NCBI RefSeq assembly: GCF_004803755.1
Contig: NZ_CP032311.1
Location: forward strand, 3,984,501 to 4,048,500
DNA: 64,000 nt
Reading direction: 5' to 3'
Source: Pseudomonas sp. DG56-2
GTDB lineage: Bacteria; Pseudomonadota; Gammaproteobacteria; Pseudomonadales; Pseudomonadaceae
The notes below the pieces were generated by a model that was not told the origin of the DNA, searched no databases, and saw nothing but the letters and a program-made list of their open reading frames with translations. This document shows positions 51,900 through 62,220 of the stretch, one piece after another. The position numbers and the translations under genes are program-made. Within the stretch, counting starts at the first letter, position 1; every line of letters starts with the position of its first letter.

Positions 51900-51966
51900 A
51901 GCTGCAAGCCACAGGCTAAAGCGCATACCTTACAGGCTTGGCGCTTGTAGCCTGCCGCTTGCAGCT
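51900..51966 (-). repeat. Long imperfect hairpin between sucB and lpd
   Basis: Outer arms AGCTGCAAGCCACAGGCTA (51900-51918) and TAGCCTGCCGCTTGCAGCT (51948-51966) pair with two mismatches; the inner arms AAGCGC and GCGCTT extend the stem. The gap also carries a third AAGCGGCAAGC copy at 51885-51895. It fills almost the whole 105-base gap and looks like a repeat element inserted between two co-transcribed genes. Confidence 0.7.
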
Positions 51967-51972
51967 GCTCAA

Positions 51973-53193
51973 TCAGATATCCAGCAGCAGACGAGCTGGG
52001 TCTTCCAGCAAGTTCTTGATGGTCACCAGGAAGGTCACTGCCTCTTTACCGTCGATCAGGCGGTGATCGTAGGACAGTGCCAGATACATCATCGGACGGA
52101 TAACGACCTGACCGTTAACGGCCATAGGACGCTGGATGATGTTGTGCATGCCCAGGATAGCAGCCTGTGGCGGGTTGACGATCGGAGTCGACATCATCGA
52201 ACCGAAGGTACCACCATTGGTGATGGTGAAAGTACCACCGGTCATTTCGTCGATCGACAGCTTACCGTCACGCGCCTTCTTGCCGAAGGTGGCGATGCCG
52301 TTTTCGATTTCAGCCAGGCTCATCAGCTCGGCGTTACGCAGAACCGGTACCACCAGGCCACGGTCGCTGGAAACGGCAACGCCGATATCCGCATAACCGT
52401 GGTAGACGATGTCGGAACCGTCGATCGAGGCGTTGACAGCCGGGAAGCGCTTCAGTGCTTCGGTAGCAGCCTTGACGAAGAACGACATGAAGCCCAGGCG
52501 GACGCCGTTGTGGGTCTTCTCGAACAGGTCCTTGTACTTCGAACGCAGGGCCATGACTTCGGTCATGTCGACTTCGTTGAAGGTGGTCAGCATGGCCATG
52601 TTCGACTGTGCTTCAACCAGGCGCTTGGCCACGGTTGCACGTACACGGGTCATCGGCACGCGCTTCTCGGTGCGATCGCCAGTAGCAACGATCGGCGCGG
52701 CGGCGGCAGCGGCAGGCTTGGCGGCAGGCGCGGCAGCCGGAGCGTTTTTCTTCGCTTCGATGGCAGCGACCACGTCTTCCTTGGTGATGCGACCGTCTTT
52801 ACCGGTGCCCTTGACGCTGTTCAGCGCGATGCCGTTTTCTTCGGCCAGCTTGCGAGCAGCGGGAGCGCCGATGGCGTCTTCGTCCGACGCAGCGGCAGGA
52901 GCAGCAGCAGCCTGTGCAGGTGCAGCGGCAGCGGCTGGAGCAGCGGTAGCGACACCACCTTCTTCGATCGAACCCAGGACTTCGTCGGACAGGACGGTTT
53001 CGCCTTCGCCCTTGACGATAGCGCCCAATACGCCGTCGGCAGTAGCCAGGACTTCCAGAACGACTTTGTCGGTCTCGATGTCGACGATCAGCTCGTCACG
53101 CTTGACGGCTTCACCCGGTTGTTTGTGCCAAGTGGCAACGGTGCCATCGGCAACCGATTCCGGGAAAGTAGGGGCTTTGATCTCGATAGCCAT
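51973..53193 (-). CDS. sucB: 2-oxoglutarate dehydrogenase E2, dihydrolipoyl succinyltransferase
   Basis: 406 residues. Lipoyl domain with Lys43 in [12 protein letters not shown], Ala/Pro-rich linker, peripheral-subunit-binding domain (about 105-143, [18 protein letters not shown]), second linker, and the acyltransferase core with catalytic His377 in [10 protein letters not shown]. Transfers succinyl to CoA and forms the complex core. ATG 53193. Follows sucA by 42 bases. Confidence 0.98.
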   Translation of the reverse strand: MAIEIKAPTFPESVADGTVATWHKQPGEAVKRDELIVDIETDKVVLEVLATADGVLGAIVKGEGETVLSDEVLGSIEEGGVATAAPAAAAAPAQAAAAPAAASDEDAIGAPAARKLAEENGIALNSVKGTGKDGRITKEDVVAAIEAKKNAPAAAPAAKPAAAAAAPIVATGDRTEKRVPMTRVRATVAKRLVEAQSNMAMLTTFNEVDMTEVMALRSKYKDLFEKTHNGVRLGFMSFFVKAATEALKRFPAVNASIDGSDIVYHGYADIGVAVSSDRGLVVPVLRNAELMSLAEIENGIATFGKKARDGKLSIDEMTGGTFTITNGGTFGSMMSTPIVNPPQAAILGMHNIIQRPMAVNGQVVIRPMMYLALSYDHRLIDGKEAVTFLVTIKNLLEDPARLLLDI

Positions 53194-53235
53194 TATCAGT
53201 GGTTCCTTAAATTCGGTTTCTAGTGCGCGATGGCA

Positions 53236-56067
53236 TTAAACAGTGAAGGCATCTTGCAGCAGTTTTTCCTGCTGCTCGGCGTGCATCGAAGCGTAACCAC
53301 AAGCAGGCGCTGCCGAAGCATCACGACCGGCGTATTCCAGAACCAGCTCTTTATTGTGGCGGGTCAGGATACGACGCATGTGGTGCTGGCTGCTGTACCA
53401 AGCGCCCTGGTTCATCGGCTCTTCCTGGCACCACACCACATCCTTGAGATTGGTGTACGGCGCGAGGATCTCGACCAGATCGTCCTCAGGGAACGGATAC
53501 AGTTGCTCGATACGCACGATAGCGATGTCTTCACGGCCTTCGGCGCGACGTTTTTCCAGCAGATCGTAATAGACCTTGCCGCTGCACAGGATCAGGCGAG
53601 TGACGTTTTTCGGATCGAGGGTATCGATTTCCGGGATCACAGTCTGGAACGAGCCTTCGGCGAGATCTTCCAGCGTCGAGATGGCCAGCTTGTGGCGCAA
53701 CAGCGACTTTGGTGTCAGAACGATCAGCGGCTTGCGCAGCGGACGAATAACCTGACGACGCAGCAGGTGGTAGATCTGAGCCGGCGTAGTCGGTACGCAA
53801 ACCTGAACGTTGTGCTCAGCGCACAGCTGCAGGTAACGCTCCAGACGTGCCGAGGAGTGCTCTGGCCCCTGCCCTTCATAACCGTGAGGCAGCAGCATGG
53901 TCAGACCGCACAGACGGCCCCACTTGTGCTCGCCACTGGTGATGAACTGGTCGACAACTACTTGGGCACCGTTGGCGAAGTCGCCAAACTGAGCTTCCCA
54001 GATAACCAGCGCATTTGGCTGGGTAGTCGAGTAACCGTATTCGAAAGCCAGAACCGCTTCTTCGGACAGGAACGAGTCGTACAGGTCGAATCGTGGCTGG
54101 CCTTTGTACAGGTTCTGCAGCGGGATATAAGTGCTGGCGTCCTTCTGGTTGTGCAACACCGCGTGGCGGTGAGAGAAGGTGCCGCGACCGATATCCTGGC
54201 CCGTCATGCGAATCGGGTGACCTTCGAATGCCAGGGTGGCGTAAGCCATGGTTTCGGCGTAGCCCCAGTTGATTGGCAAGCCACCGGCCTGCATCTTCTG
54301 GCGATCTTCGTAGATCTTCGAAACCTGACGCTGTACCACGAAGCCTTCTGGCAGCTCCAGCAGCTTGGCCGACAGTTCTTGCAGGGTCTTCAGGTCGAAG
54401 CGAGTGTCGTGACGCGCAGTCCAGGCGTGGCCCAGATACGGACGCCAGTCAACGAACAGCTCTTTGTTCGGCTCTTTGACCAGACTTTTCACGACATGCA
54501 GACCGTTGTCCAGCGCATTGCGGTACTCGTCGACCTTGGCCTGAACGCGCTCAGCGTCCAGACGACCCGACTGGGTCAGGGCCTCGGCATACAACTCGCG
54601 AGTCGTGCGCTGCTTGGCGATCTGCTGGTACATCAGCGGCTGGGTGCCATTGGGCTCGTCCGCCTCGTTGTGGCCGCGACGACGGTAGCAGACCAGGTCG
54701 ATAACCACGTCACGCTTGAACTGCATGCGGTAGTCGACAGCCAGTTGGGTCACGAACAGCACTGCTTCCGGGTCATCACCGTTGACGTGCAGGATCGGCG
54801 CCTGAATCATCTTGGCAACGTCGGTGGCGTACTCGGTGGAACGCGAGTCCAGCGGGTTGCTGATGGTGAAACCAACCTGGTTGTTGATCACGATGTGCAC
54901 AGTACCGCCGGTCTTGAAACCGCGGGTCTGCGACATTTGGAAGGTTTCCATGACCACGCCCTGACCGGCGAATGCCGCATCACCGTGGATGGAGATCGGC
55001 AATACCTTGTCGCCAACACTGTCGTTACGACGGTCTTGACGGGCGCGCACCGAGCCTTCAACCACTGGCGAGACGATCTCCAGGTGCGAAGGGTTGAACG
55101 CCATGGCCAGGTGAACTTCACCACCGGCGGTCATTACGTTGGAAGAGAAGCCCTGGTGGTATTTAACGTCACCGGAACCCAACTCGACCTTTTTCTTGCC
55201 TTCGAACTCGTCGAACAAGTCACGCGGGTTCTTGCCGAAGGTGTTTACCAGCACGTTCAGACGACCGCGGTGGGCCATGCCGATAACAACTTCTTTAGTA
55301 CCGTAAGAGCCGGAGCGCTGAATCAACTCGTCCAGCATTGGAATGAGGCTTTCACCACCTTCCAGACCGAACCGCTTGGTGCCCGGGTACTTGGTGCCCA
55401 GGTATTTCTCCAGGCCTTCTGCTGCCGTCACGCGCTCAAGCAGGTGACTCTGGACATCTGCAGAGACTGCCGGGCGACCACGAACGCTCTCCAGACGCTG
55501 CTGGAACCAGCTGCGCTGCTCGGAGTCGACGATGTGGGTAAACTCGGCGCCAATGGTGCGGCAATATGTCTGCTGCAAAGCGTCGAAGATTTCGCGTAGG
55601 CTCGCTTCCTCTTTGCCGATGAACAGGTCGCCGGCACGGAAGGTCGTATCAAGATCGGCATTGGTCAAGCCGTAGTGATTGATCGACAGGTCTACTGGCG
55701 CAGGGCGCTGCCACAACCCCAGGGGGTCGAGCTTGGCAGCCTGGTGGCCGCGCATACGGTAGGCCTGGATCAGTCGCAGTACTTCAACCTGCTTCTTCTC
55801 GTGTTCACTGCTCACGCTTCCGGCGGAAACCGGTTGGGCGCGGCGCTGGTTCTTTGCCAGCAGTACGAAATGGTCGCGGATTGTCGAGTGCGATACATCG
55901 GTAGCGGTGCTGCCTTCGGCGGGCAACTTCTGGAAGTAAGTGCGCCACTCTTCTGGCACAGCGTTAGGGTCGTGCAGGTAAAGCTCGTAGAGCTCTTCCA
56001 CATATGCAGCGTTACCACCTGAAAGGTGGGCGCTTTCCCACATGCGCTGCATCACGCTTTCTTGCAT
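53236..56067 (-). CDS. sucA: 2-oxoglutarate dehydrogenase E1
   Basis: 943 residues, thiamine-diphosphate enzyme. MGMAHRGRLNVLVNTFGKNP-type core (seen as VVIGMAHRGRLNVLVN), ThDP block ISIHGDAAFAGQGVVMETF, DLVCYRRRGHNEADEP, and WEAQFGDFANGAQVVVDQF. Decarboxylates 2-oxoglutarate and passes the succinyl group to SucB. ATG 56067. It follows sdhB after a 246-base gap with hairpins but no gene. Confidence 0.98.
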   Translation of the reverse strand: MQESVMQRMWESAHLSGGNAAYVEELYELYLHDPNAVPEEWRTYFQKLPAEGSTATDVSHSTIRDHFVLLAKNQRRAQPVSAGSVSSEHEKKQVEVLRLIQAYRMRGHQAAKLDPLGLWQRPAPVDLSINHYGLTNADLDTTFRAGDLFIGKEEASLREIFDALQQTYCRTIGAEFTHIVDSEQRSWFQQRLESVRGRPAVSADVQSHLLERVTAAEGLEKYLGTKYPGTKRFGLEGGESLIPMLDELIQRSGSYGTKEVVIGMAHRGRLNVLVNTFGKNPRDLFDEFEGKKKVELGSGDVKYHQGFSSNVMTAGGEVHLAMAFNPSHLEIVSPVVEGSVRARQDRRNDSVGDKVLPISIHGDAAFAGQGVVMETFQMSQTRGFKTGGTVHIVINNQVGFTISNPLDSRSTEYATDVAKMIQAPILHVNGDDPEAVLFVTQLAVDYRMQFKRDVVIDLVCYRRRGHNEADEPNGTQPLMYQQIAKQRTTRELYAEALTQSGRLDAERVQAKVDEYRNALDNGLHVVKSLVKEPNKELFVDWRPYLGHAWTARHDTRFDLKTLQELSAKLLELPEGFVVQRQVSKIYEDRQKMQAGGLPINWGYAETMAYATLAFEGHPIRMTGQDIGRGTFSHRHAVLHNQKDASTYIPLQNLYKGQPRFDLYDSFLSEEAVLAFEYGYSTTQPNALVIWEAQFGDFANGAQVVVDQFITSGEHKWGRLCGLTMLLPHGYEGQGPEHSSARLERYLQLCAEHNVQVCVPTTPAQIYHLLRRQVIRPLRKPLIVLTPKSLLRHKLAISTLEDLAEGSFQTVIPEIDTLDPKNVTRLILCSGKVYYDLLEKRRAEGREDIAIVRIEQLYPFPEDDLVEILAPYTNLKDVVWCQEEPMNQGAWYSSQHHMRRILTRHNKELVLEYAGRDASAAPACGYASMHAEQQEKLLQDAFTV

Positions 56068-56170
56068 GCTTGGTCACCCTCGATTAGGGGACGGATCGGC
56101 GAGAACCACAGCGTGCCTGGAAAAGTCCGAATGCAGCGACCGAACCAAGCCACCAAGAATCTCACAGATT

Positions 56171-56190
56171 TTCCGGGTACCAGCCCGGAA
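56171..56190 (-). repeat. Hairpin in the sdhB-sucA gap (sucA-proximal)
   Basis: Arms TTCCGGG and CCCGGAA with a six-base loop; no T run. Perhaps part of the sucA leader. Confidence 0.4.
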
Positions 56191-56260
56191 GCCCCTGCTG
56201 GTCTCATATCTTCATAGGTAAAAGCTTGGGCTTTTTGGGCCCTCGCTCGGGTTTCACCTT

Positions 56261-56282
56261 GGTGCGGGCAAGGGCCCGCACC
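56261..56282 (-). repeat. Strong hairpin 32 bases after sdhB
   Basis: Perfect 9-base stem GGTGCGGGC / GCCCGCACC with a CCTT loop on the minus strand. It is not followed by a T run, so an mRNA 3'-end stabiliser or partial attenuator between sdhCDAB and sucAB is more likely than a full terminator. Confidence 0.55.
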
Positions 56283-56313
56283 TCGGTGTGCTACGGGTAC
56301 AACACTTTTAAAA

Positions 56314-57018
56314 TCAGGTACCGCTTTGCAGCAACATGTTACGTACGTGACCGATTGCCTTGGTCGGGTTCAAACCTTTAGGGCAAACGTTTACGCAGTT
56401 CATGATTCCGCGGCAACGGAATACGCTGAACGGATCGTCCAGAGAAGCCAGACGTTCCTGGGTCTTGGTGTCACGGCTGTCGGCCAGGAAACGATAAGCC
56501 TGCAACAGTGCAGCTGGACCGAGGAACTTGTCAGGGTTCCACCAGAACGATGGGCAGGAAGTCGAGCAGCAAGCGCACAAGATGCACTCGTACAGACCGT
56601 CCAGCTTTTCACGCTCTTCCGGCGACTGCAGACGCTCGATGGCCGGAGCCGGCGTGTCGTTCTGCAGGAATGGCTTCACCTTCTCGTACTGCTTGTAGAA
56701 GATGCTCATATCAACGACCAGGTCACGAATGACTGGCAATCCAGGCAGCGGACGGATGATCAGCTTGTTGCGCTTGACCACTGCCGACAGCGGCGTGATG
56801 CAGGCCAGACCATTCTTGCCGTTGATGTTCATGCCGTCGGAGCCGCAAACACCTTCGCGGCAAGAACGACGATACGAGAAACCTTCATCCTGTTCTTTGA
56901 TCAGTGCCAAGACATCCAGCACCATCAGGTCTTTGCCACCGGTATCGACCTGGAACGTCTGCATTTTCGGCGCAGAGTCGGTATCGGGGTTGTAACGATA
57001 GACTTCGACTTGCAACAT
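56314..57018 (-). CDS. sdhB: Succinate dehydrogenase iron-sulfur subunit
   Basis: 234 residues. The 2Fe-2S cysteines lie in RRSCREGVCGSDGMNI and GLACIT, the 4Fe-4S set in CILCACCSTSCP and the 3Fe-4S set in CRGIMNCVNVCPKGLNP. It carries electrons from SdhA to the quinone site. ATG 57018 gives MLQVEVYRYNPD; 12 bases after sdhA. Confidence 0.98.
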   Translation of the reverse strand: MLQVEVYRYNPDTDSAPKMQTFQVDTGGKDLMVLDVLALIKEQDEGFSYRRSCREGVCGSDGMNINGKNGLACITPLSAVVKRNKLIIRPLPGLPVIRDLVVDMSIFYKQYEKVKPFLQNDTPAPAIERLQSPEEREKLDGLYECILCACCSTSCPSFWWNPDKFLGPAALLQAYRFLADSRDTKTQERLASLDDPFSVFRCRGIMNCVNVCPKGLNPTKAIGHVRNMLLQSGT

Positions 57019-57030
57019 AGCGACCACCCC

Positions 57031-58803
57031 TTAGTAAGTCCGGACTTTTGGCTCGAACGCCGGTACGGTTTTCGGTGCGAAGTTAACGGCGCGCTTGGCA
57101 ACACGCTTCTCGCCCGGGAAGTACAGGGTATGGCACAGCCAGTTTTCGTCGTCACGGTCTTCAAAGTCTTCACGGGCATGAGCACCGCGGGATTCTTTAC
57201 GAACTTCTGCAGCGATTGCAGTGGCTTCAGCGACTTCCAGCAGGTTCTGCAGCTCCAGCGCTTCGATACGCGCGGTGTTGAAGGCCTGGGATTTGTCGTT
57301 GATCTTGACGTTGGCAATGCGTTCACGCAGTTGCGCCAGCTGCTCGATACCCTTCTGCATGTATTCGCCAGTACGGAATACACCGAAGTAGTTCTGCATG
57401 CAGCTTTGCAGCTCGCGACGCAAGGTAGCGACGTCTTCGCCAGTGTTGCGCTCGTTGAGCTTTTTCAAACGGCTCAGGGCAACATCGATGTCGGTATCGC
57501 TGGCGTCGAGGTACTCGATACCGTCGCTCAGCGCTTTTTCCAGGTGCAGGCCAGCCGCACGACCGAAAACAACCAGGTCGAGCAGCGAGTTGCCACCCAG
57601 ACGGTTTGCACCGTGAACCGATACGCACGCCACTTCACCTACTGCGAACAGACCAGGAATGATCTGGTCTACGCCGTCGGCGTCCTGGGTCATCGCCTGA
57701 CCATGAATGTTGGTGGCGACGCCGCCCATCATGTAGTGGCAGGTTGGAACAACAGGAACCGGAGCAACGACAGGGTCGACGTGAGCGAAGGTCTTGGACA
57801 GCTCACAGATGCCTGGCAGGCGACTGTGCAGCACTTCCTCGCCCAGGTGATCGAGCTTGAGCATCACGTGGTCGCCGTTAGGACCACAGCCGTTACCGGC
57901 AATGATCTCTTTAACCATGGAACGGGCCACAACGTCACGACCTGCAAGGTCTTTGGCGTTGGGCGCATAACGCTCCATGAAACGCTCGCCGTGCTTGTTG
58001 ATCAGGTATCCACCTTCACCACGGCACCCTTCGGTAACCAGTACACCAGCGCCGGCGATGCCAGTCGGGTGGAACTGCCACATTTCGATGTCCTGGACCG
58101 GCACGCCTGCACGCAGGGCCATGCCGATACCGTCACCGGTGTTGATCAGGGCATTGGTGGTGGACGAGTAGATACGACCTGCACCACCAGTAGCCAATAC
58201 GGTGGCCTTGGCTTTGATATACAGGGTTTCGCCGGTTTCGATGCAGATTGCGATCACACCAACGAACGCGCCTTCCTGGTTTTTCACCAGGTCAACCGCG
58301 TAGTACTCGTTCAGGAACGTAGTGCCTGCCTTCAGGTTGCCCTGGTACAGGGTGTGCAGCAGTGCATGACCGGTACGGTCGGATGCAGCACAGGTACGGG
58401 CAGCCTGGCCACCTTTACCGAAGTCCTTGGACTGACCGCCGAATGGACGCTGATAGATACGGCCGGTTTCGGTACGCGAGAACGGCAGACCCATGTGGTC
58501 CAATTCGAAGACCGCAGCCGGGCCTTCCTGACACATGTATTCGATAGCGTCCTGGTCACCGATATAGTCGGAACCCTTGACGGTATCGTACATGTGCCAG
58601 CGCCAGTCATCGTTCGGGTCGGCCGAAGCGATGGCACAGGTGATACCGCCCTGGGCCGATACAGTGTGCGAACGGGTCGGGAAGACCTTGGTGATCACGG
58701 CAGTCTTGTGACCGCCCTGGGCCAGCTGCAGCGCAGCGCGCATGCCGGCACCGCCGCCACCAACGATGATGGCGTCGAATGAAATCGTAGGAATGTTAGC
58801 CAT
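57031..58803 (-). CDS. sdhA: Succinate dehydrogenase flavoprotein subunit
   Basis: 590 residues. FAD-binding [19 protein letters not shown], covalent flavin His46 in [22 protein letters not shown], and the active-site Arg region near [18 protein letters not shown]. Oxidises succinate to fumarate at the inner membrane. ATG 58803, three bases after sdhD. Confidence 0.98.
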   Translation of the reverse strand: MANIPTISFDAIIVGGGGAGMRAALQLAQGGHKTAVITKVFPTRSHTVSAQGGITCAIASADPNDDWRWHMYDTVKGSDYIGDQDAIEYMCQEGPAAVFELDHMGLPFSRTETGRIYQRPFGGQSKDFGKGGQAARTCAASDRTGHALLHTLYQGNLKAGTTFLNEYYAVDLVKNQEGAFVGVIAICIETGETLYIKAKATVLATGGAGRIYSSTTNALINTGDGIGMALRAGVPVQDIEMWQFHPTGIAGAGVLVTEGCRGEGGYLINKHGERFMERYAPNAKDLAGRDVVARSMVKEIIAGNGCGPNGDHVMLKLDHLGEEVLHSRLPGICELSKTFAHVDPVVAPVPVVPTCHYMMGGVATNIHGQAMTQDADGVDQIIPGLFAVGEVACVSVHGANRLGGNSLLDLVVFGRAAGLHLEKALSDGIEYLDASDTDIDVALSRLKKLNERNTGEDVATLRRELQSCMQNYFGVFRTGEYMQKGIEQLAQLRERIANVKINDKSQAFNTARIEALELQNLLEVAEATAIAAEVRKESRGAHAREDFEDRDDENWLCHTLYFPGEKRVAKRAVNFAPKTVPAFEPKVRTY

Positions 58804-58806
58804 GAA

Positions 58807-59175
58807 TCAGATACCCCAGAGAATCTGCACACCCCAGACGAAGTACGCAAACATCGCGACACCACATACCGCCTGGAACAGGAAACGTACAGCAGTCGCC
58901 GACTTGCCCAGCGCCATCGGCGTCAGGTAGTCGGTAGCAATGGTCCACATGCCGACCCAGGCGTGAGCGCCCAGGGCAACGAGGGCCAGCAGACTGAAAA
59001 TACGCATCGCGTTGTTGGAGAACAGACCGTGCCACTGGGCATAGTCGATGCCCGGGTGCGCGGCGAGGTATCCGATCAGGAAAATGAAATAAGCCGCGAG
59101 AACGACCGCAGAAACACGCTGCGCCATCCAGTCATAGAGGCCCGAACGCGAGAGGTTCGTGACGTTGGTTACCAT
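58807..59175 (-). CDS. sdhD: Succinate dehydrogenase membrane anchor subunit
   Basis: 122 residues, three membrane segments. RSGLYDWMAQRVSAVVLAAY holds the quinone-site Arg; HAWVGMWTIATDYL holds the heme-ligand region. ATG 59175 lies inside the end of sdhC (overlap of 7 bases), so translation is coupled; a TTG two codons earlier is less likely. Confidence 0.95.
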   Translation of the reverse strand: MVTNVTNLSRSGLYDWMAQRVSAVVLAAYFIFLIGYLAAHPGIDYAQWHGLFSNNAMRIFSLLALVALGAHAWVGMWTIATDYLTPMALGKSATAVRFLFQAVCGVAMFAYFVWGVQILWGI

Positions 59176-59555
59176 ATCCAAACTCCTGCCAGCACGATCA
59201 GCACCACGGAAATGGCGATGATGATTTTCGAGCCCAGTCTTCCGCCTTCCAGCGTTTCACCGATGCCCATGTCCATGATCAAGTGGCGCACACCGGCTAC
59301 CAAGTGATACAGCAAAGCGGACAGGAGGCCCCATGCAACGAATTTGGCCAGCGGACTGGTCAAGCACGCCTTCACCTCGGCAAAACCTTCCTCGGAAGCC
59401 AGAGATTGATCCAATGCATAAAGCATGATGGCCAAGCCCAGGAAGAGGATGATGCCGGAAACACGGTGAAGAAATGACGTAACGCCGGTAATGGGGAGTT
59501 TGATGGTCCTTAGGTCTAGGTTTACAGGTCGTTGGCTTTTCACGGCTTTTTTCAC
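59169..59555 (-). CDS. sdhC: Succinate dehydrogenase cytochrome b556 subunit
   Basis: 128 residues, three membrane segments. RPVNLDLRTIKLPITGVTSF, SFLHRVSGIILFLGL (quinone-site Ser and Arg) and YHLVAGVRHLIMDMG (heme His). The start is GTG at 59555, which fits the family N-terminus MKKAVKSQRPVNLDL, with AGGGG upstream. First gene of sdhCDAB. Confidence 0.96.
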   Translation of the reverse strand: MKKAVKSQRPVNLDLRTIKLPITGVTSFLHRVSGIILFLGLAIMLYALDQSLASEEGFAEVKACLTSPLAKFVAWGLLSALLYHLVAGVRHLIMDMGIGETLEGGRLGSKIIIAISVVLIVLAGVWIW

Positions 59556-59676
59556 ACTGAAGAGCCCCTAGCAAGCAGGGCAAAGTTGTTGGTAAGTGTA
59601 CTGGTCAGGTACCCACCACCCAGGGAGTGACGACCCCAGCAACACGGGCTTGCAAGCCCCTGGCGGTCGGGTGCCG

Positions 59677-59705
59677 ATTATAGACAGTTAGGCTACTAAT
59701 GACAA
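59677..59705 (-). promoter_or_regulatory. Sigma-70 promoter of sdhCDAB
   Basis: TTGTCA, 17 bases, TATAAT on the minus strand, with a perfect -10. The start of transcription would fall near 59670, leaving a leader of about 115 bases before sdhC. Confidence 0.8.
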
Positions 59706-59819
59706 CGCAAGCCCCTAGCCCAAATAGCGCATTGCCTTTAGCTGATAAAAGGCGTAAACGGGCGGCAATTTCGAGGAAAAACCACGCCAAAGCCCCATTA
59801 CAACCGTGCTTTAGGCAAA

Positions 59820-59847
59820 TTGACATTCGAATTTATCTCACTATAGT
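59820..59847 (+). promoter_or_regulatory. Sigma-70 promoter of gltA
   Basis: TTGACA, 16 bases, TATAGT on the plus strand; predicted start near 59854, about 52 bases before the gltA ATG, which has TAGGAGG upstream. Confidence 0.8.
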
Positions 59848-59905
59848 GGTGCGGGCCCTGCGTGGGGGGTCTGTCTGATGATTTCAAGCATTAATAGGAG
59901 GCCAC

Positions 59906-61195
59906 ATGGCTGACAAAAAAGCGCAGTTGGTCATCGAGGGCGCAGCCCCCGTCGAGCTGCCCATTTTAACCGGCACCGTTGGTCCCGATGTTATCGACGT
60001 TAGAGGGTTGGGGGCCACGGGTCACTTCACTTTCGACCCTGGTTTCATGGCGACCGCGTCCTGCGAGTCGAAGATCACTTATATCGACGGCGACAAGGGT
60101 ATCCTGCTGCATCGCGGCTATCCAATCGAGCAACTCGCCGAACAATCCGATTACCTCGAGACCTGTTACCTGCTGCTCAACGGCGAACTGCCGAATGCCG
60201 AGCAGAAGGCCCAGTTCGTCAGCACCGTGAAAAATCACACCATGGTGCACGAGCAATTGAAGTCCTTCTTCAACGGCTTTCGCCGCGACGCTCACCCAAT
60301 GGCCGTCATGTGCGGCGTGGTTGGCGCACTTTCGGCGTTCTACCATGACTCGCTGGACATCAATAACCCGCAGCATCGCGAAATTTCCGCGGTTCGCCTG
60401 GTCGCCAAGATGCCGACCCTGGCAGCGATGGTCTACAAGTACTCCATGGGCCAACCCATGATGTACCCGCGCAACGACCTGTCGTACGCAGAAAACTTCC
60501 TGCACATGATGTTCAACACCCCGTGCGAGATCAAACCGATCAGCCCGGTGCTGGCCAAGGCGATGGACAAGATTTTCATCCTCCACGCCGACCACGAACA
60601 GAATGCCTCGACGTCCACCGTGCGCCTCGCCGGCTCCTCGGGTGCCAACCCGTTCGCCTGTATCGCTGCCGGCATCGCTGCTCTCTGGGGCCCCGCTCAC
60701 GGCGGTGCCAACGAAGCAGTACTGACCATGCTCGATGAAATCGGCGATGTCTCGAACATCGACACATTCATCGCCAAGGCCAAGGACAAGAACGATCCGT
60801 TCAAGTTGATGGGCTTCGGTCATCGCGTTTACAAAAACCGCGACCCACGTGCCACCGTGATGAAGCAGACCTGCGACGAAGTTCTGCGCGAGCTGGGCAT
60901 CAAGAACGATCCGCAGCTGGAACTGGCCATGCGCCTGGAAGAGATCGCCCTGACCGATCCTTACTTCATCGAACGCTCGCTGTACCCGAACGTCGACTTC
61001 TACTCGGGGATCATCCTCAAGGCAATCGGCATTCCGACCAGCATGTTCACCGTGATCTTCGCCCTGGCGCGCACCGTCGGCTGGATCTCGCACTGGAAAG
61101 AAATGCTCTCCAGCCCGTACAAGATTGGCCGTCCTCGCCAGCTGTACACCGGCTACGAGCAACGCGACATCGTCAAGCTGGAAGACCGTAAGTAA
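59906..61195 (+). CDS. gltA: Citrate synthase (type II)
   Basis: 429 residues. Starts [35 protein letters not shown], catalytic His in [14 protein letters not shown], second His in [14 protein letters not shown] and the Asp in [12 protein letters not shown]. Type II hexameric, NADH-sensitive enzyme by length. It condenses oxaloacetate and acetyl-CoA at the entry of the TCA cycle. ATG 59906. Divergent from the sdh operon. Confidence 0.98.
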   Translation: MADKKAQLVIEGAAPVELPILTGTVGPDVIDVRGLGATGHFTFDPGFMATASCESKITYIDGDKGILLHRGYPIEQLAEQSDYLETCYLLLNGELPNAEQKAQFVSTVKNHTMVHEQLKSFFNGFRRDAHPMAVMCGVVGALSAFYHDSLDINNPQHREISAVRLVAKMPTLAAMVYKYSMGQPMMYPRNDLSYAENFLHMMFNTPCEIKPISPVLAKAMDKIFILHADHEQNASTSTVRLAGSSGANPFACIAAGIAALWGPAHGGANEAVLTMLDEIGDVSNIDTFIAKAKDKNDPFKLMGFGHRVYKNRDPRATVMKQTCDEVLRELGIKNDPQLELAMRLEEIALTDPYFIERSLYPNVDFYSGIILKAIGIPTSMFTVIFALARTVGWISHWKEMLSSPYKIGRPRQLYTGYEQRDIVKLEDRK

Positions 61196-61212
61196 GCCTC
61201 GCGCCGAACACG

Positions 61213-61242
61213 AAAAAGGCTGCCCTTGGGCAGCCTTTTTTA
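61213..61242 (+). terminator. Intrinsic terminator of gltA
   Basis: Stem AAAAAGGCTGCCC / GGGCAGCCTTTTT followed by further T residues, 17 bases after the gltA stop. Confidence 0.9.
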
Positions 61243-61431
61243 TGTGCTTGATTTTTTCATCAATGAAACACAGTTTCGAAGTGCCCGTAGATTTTTGGCA
61301 ACTGTACCGATTAATTCATTCTTATTCGATCACGGAAAGCGTTCCAGCTGCCGGCCTTTTCGCCAAATCGAGAGCATTGTCCCGCGCAACGTCAACGCGC
61401 ACTCAATCTCCTCGATATAAGGAACGCAGAA

Positions 61432-62193
61432 ATGGATATCCAAACCAGCCTGAACTACCTGGAGCAACTGCATCTGCCAGCGCCGCGCCTAACCAGGTCG
61501 GCACTGCAGAGCACTAGAAATGCAGCGCCATTACAAGCAGATACCGTCGACAGCGCCGCAGGCATCCAAGACAACAAACTGATCACCTTTACATCCAACC
61601 TCGACACCAAATACAAAGAAGTCGTCAAATACTCAACCCAGATTGCACAACGCGCGGCCAACGCCAAGCACGACATGCTGACCGAGCGCATGGACTGGTA
61701 TAACACTTACATCGAGACCTTACGCCATGCAGGGTGGATTGGCTCTGACAACAAACTGACTGAGTATCATGGCGCCGACCTCGACGTAACCATGGAATCA
61801 GTGGCTCTCGAACTCATCCAATTGGCAGCCGGCCCCAACGCAGCGCTGCTGCTGGAAATCACCAATGCTGCAATCAGCACGCTCAAGGGCGACAACGAGC
61901 TCTCGCTGAAATTGCAGAAGGCTTCGGTCCGCGGCAAATCAGGCACGTTCGACATTCTGCCCTGCTTGCAGCGCGATGATGACGTTGTGATGTATGACCA
62001 CTCAATGGTTTTCGAGCACTCAACCACAAGCGGCAGTTTTTTGTTCTGGGATTGGTCACTGAAAGAAGTTGATCTTCAACACGTAGCCAACGAGTGGACA
62101 CTGAACTATTCGCACTATCAGCAAGTCGAGGCGGGGATCAAAAAAGCGCTGGGCGAAAGCTCCAACAGTTTCTTTGAAAACATCAAACTATGA
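61432..62193 (+). CDS. Protein of unknown function, first gene of a two-gene cassette
   Basis: 253 residues, not recognised. No signal peptide. Residues 1-60 are polar and probably flexible; 61-103 are helical and end WYNTYIETLRHAGWI; 121-152 is an Ala/Leu-rich amphipathic or hydrophobic helix pair (LELIQLAAGPNAALLLEITN); 165-228 is beta-like with aromatic strands (GSFLFWDWSL, EWTLNYSHYQ); a short helix ends ENIKL. ATG 61432 has AAGGAA upstream. Base composition is lower in GC than the flanking core genes. The second gene follows after 27 bases and shares pattern with this one. A role in toxin, effector or defence biology is possible but unproven. Confidence 0.7.
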   Translation: MDIQTSLNYLEQLHLPAPRLTRSALQSTRNAAPLQADTVDSAAGIQDNKLITFTSNLDTKYKEVVKYSTQIAQRAANAKHDMLTERMDWYNTYIETLRHAGWIGSDNKLTEYHGADLDVTMESVALELIQLAAGPNAALLLEITNAAISTLKGDNELSLKLQKASVRGKSGTFDILPCLQRDDDVVMYDHSMVFEHSTTSGSFLFWDWSLKEVDLQHVANEWTLNYSHYQQVEAGIKKALGESSNSFFENIKL

Positions 62194-62220
62194 TGACCCA
62201 CCGGTTATCGAGGGGACATC

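Larger units (their letters stand above)
59556..59905. other. Divergent regulatory region between sdhC and gltA
   Basis: 350 bases without a gene, containing back-to-back sigma-70 promoters for sdhC and gltA (described separately) about 115 bases apart. The sdhC leader of about 115 bases includes the palindrome GGCTTGCAAGCC at 59648-59659. Confidence 0.7.

Noticed and set aside
53230-55599. 789-codon plus-strand open frame opposite sucA
   Set aside because: Antisense shadow of the GC-rich sucA gene; low-complexity, His/Gln/Val-rich translation without family resemblance.
56326-58782. 818-codon plus-strand open frame spanning sdhB and sdhA in antisense
   Set aside because: It crosses two real genes and their junction; the clear Fe-S and flavin motifs are on the minus strand.
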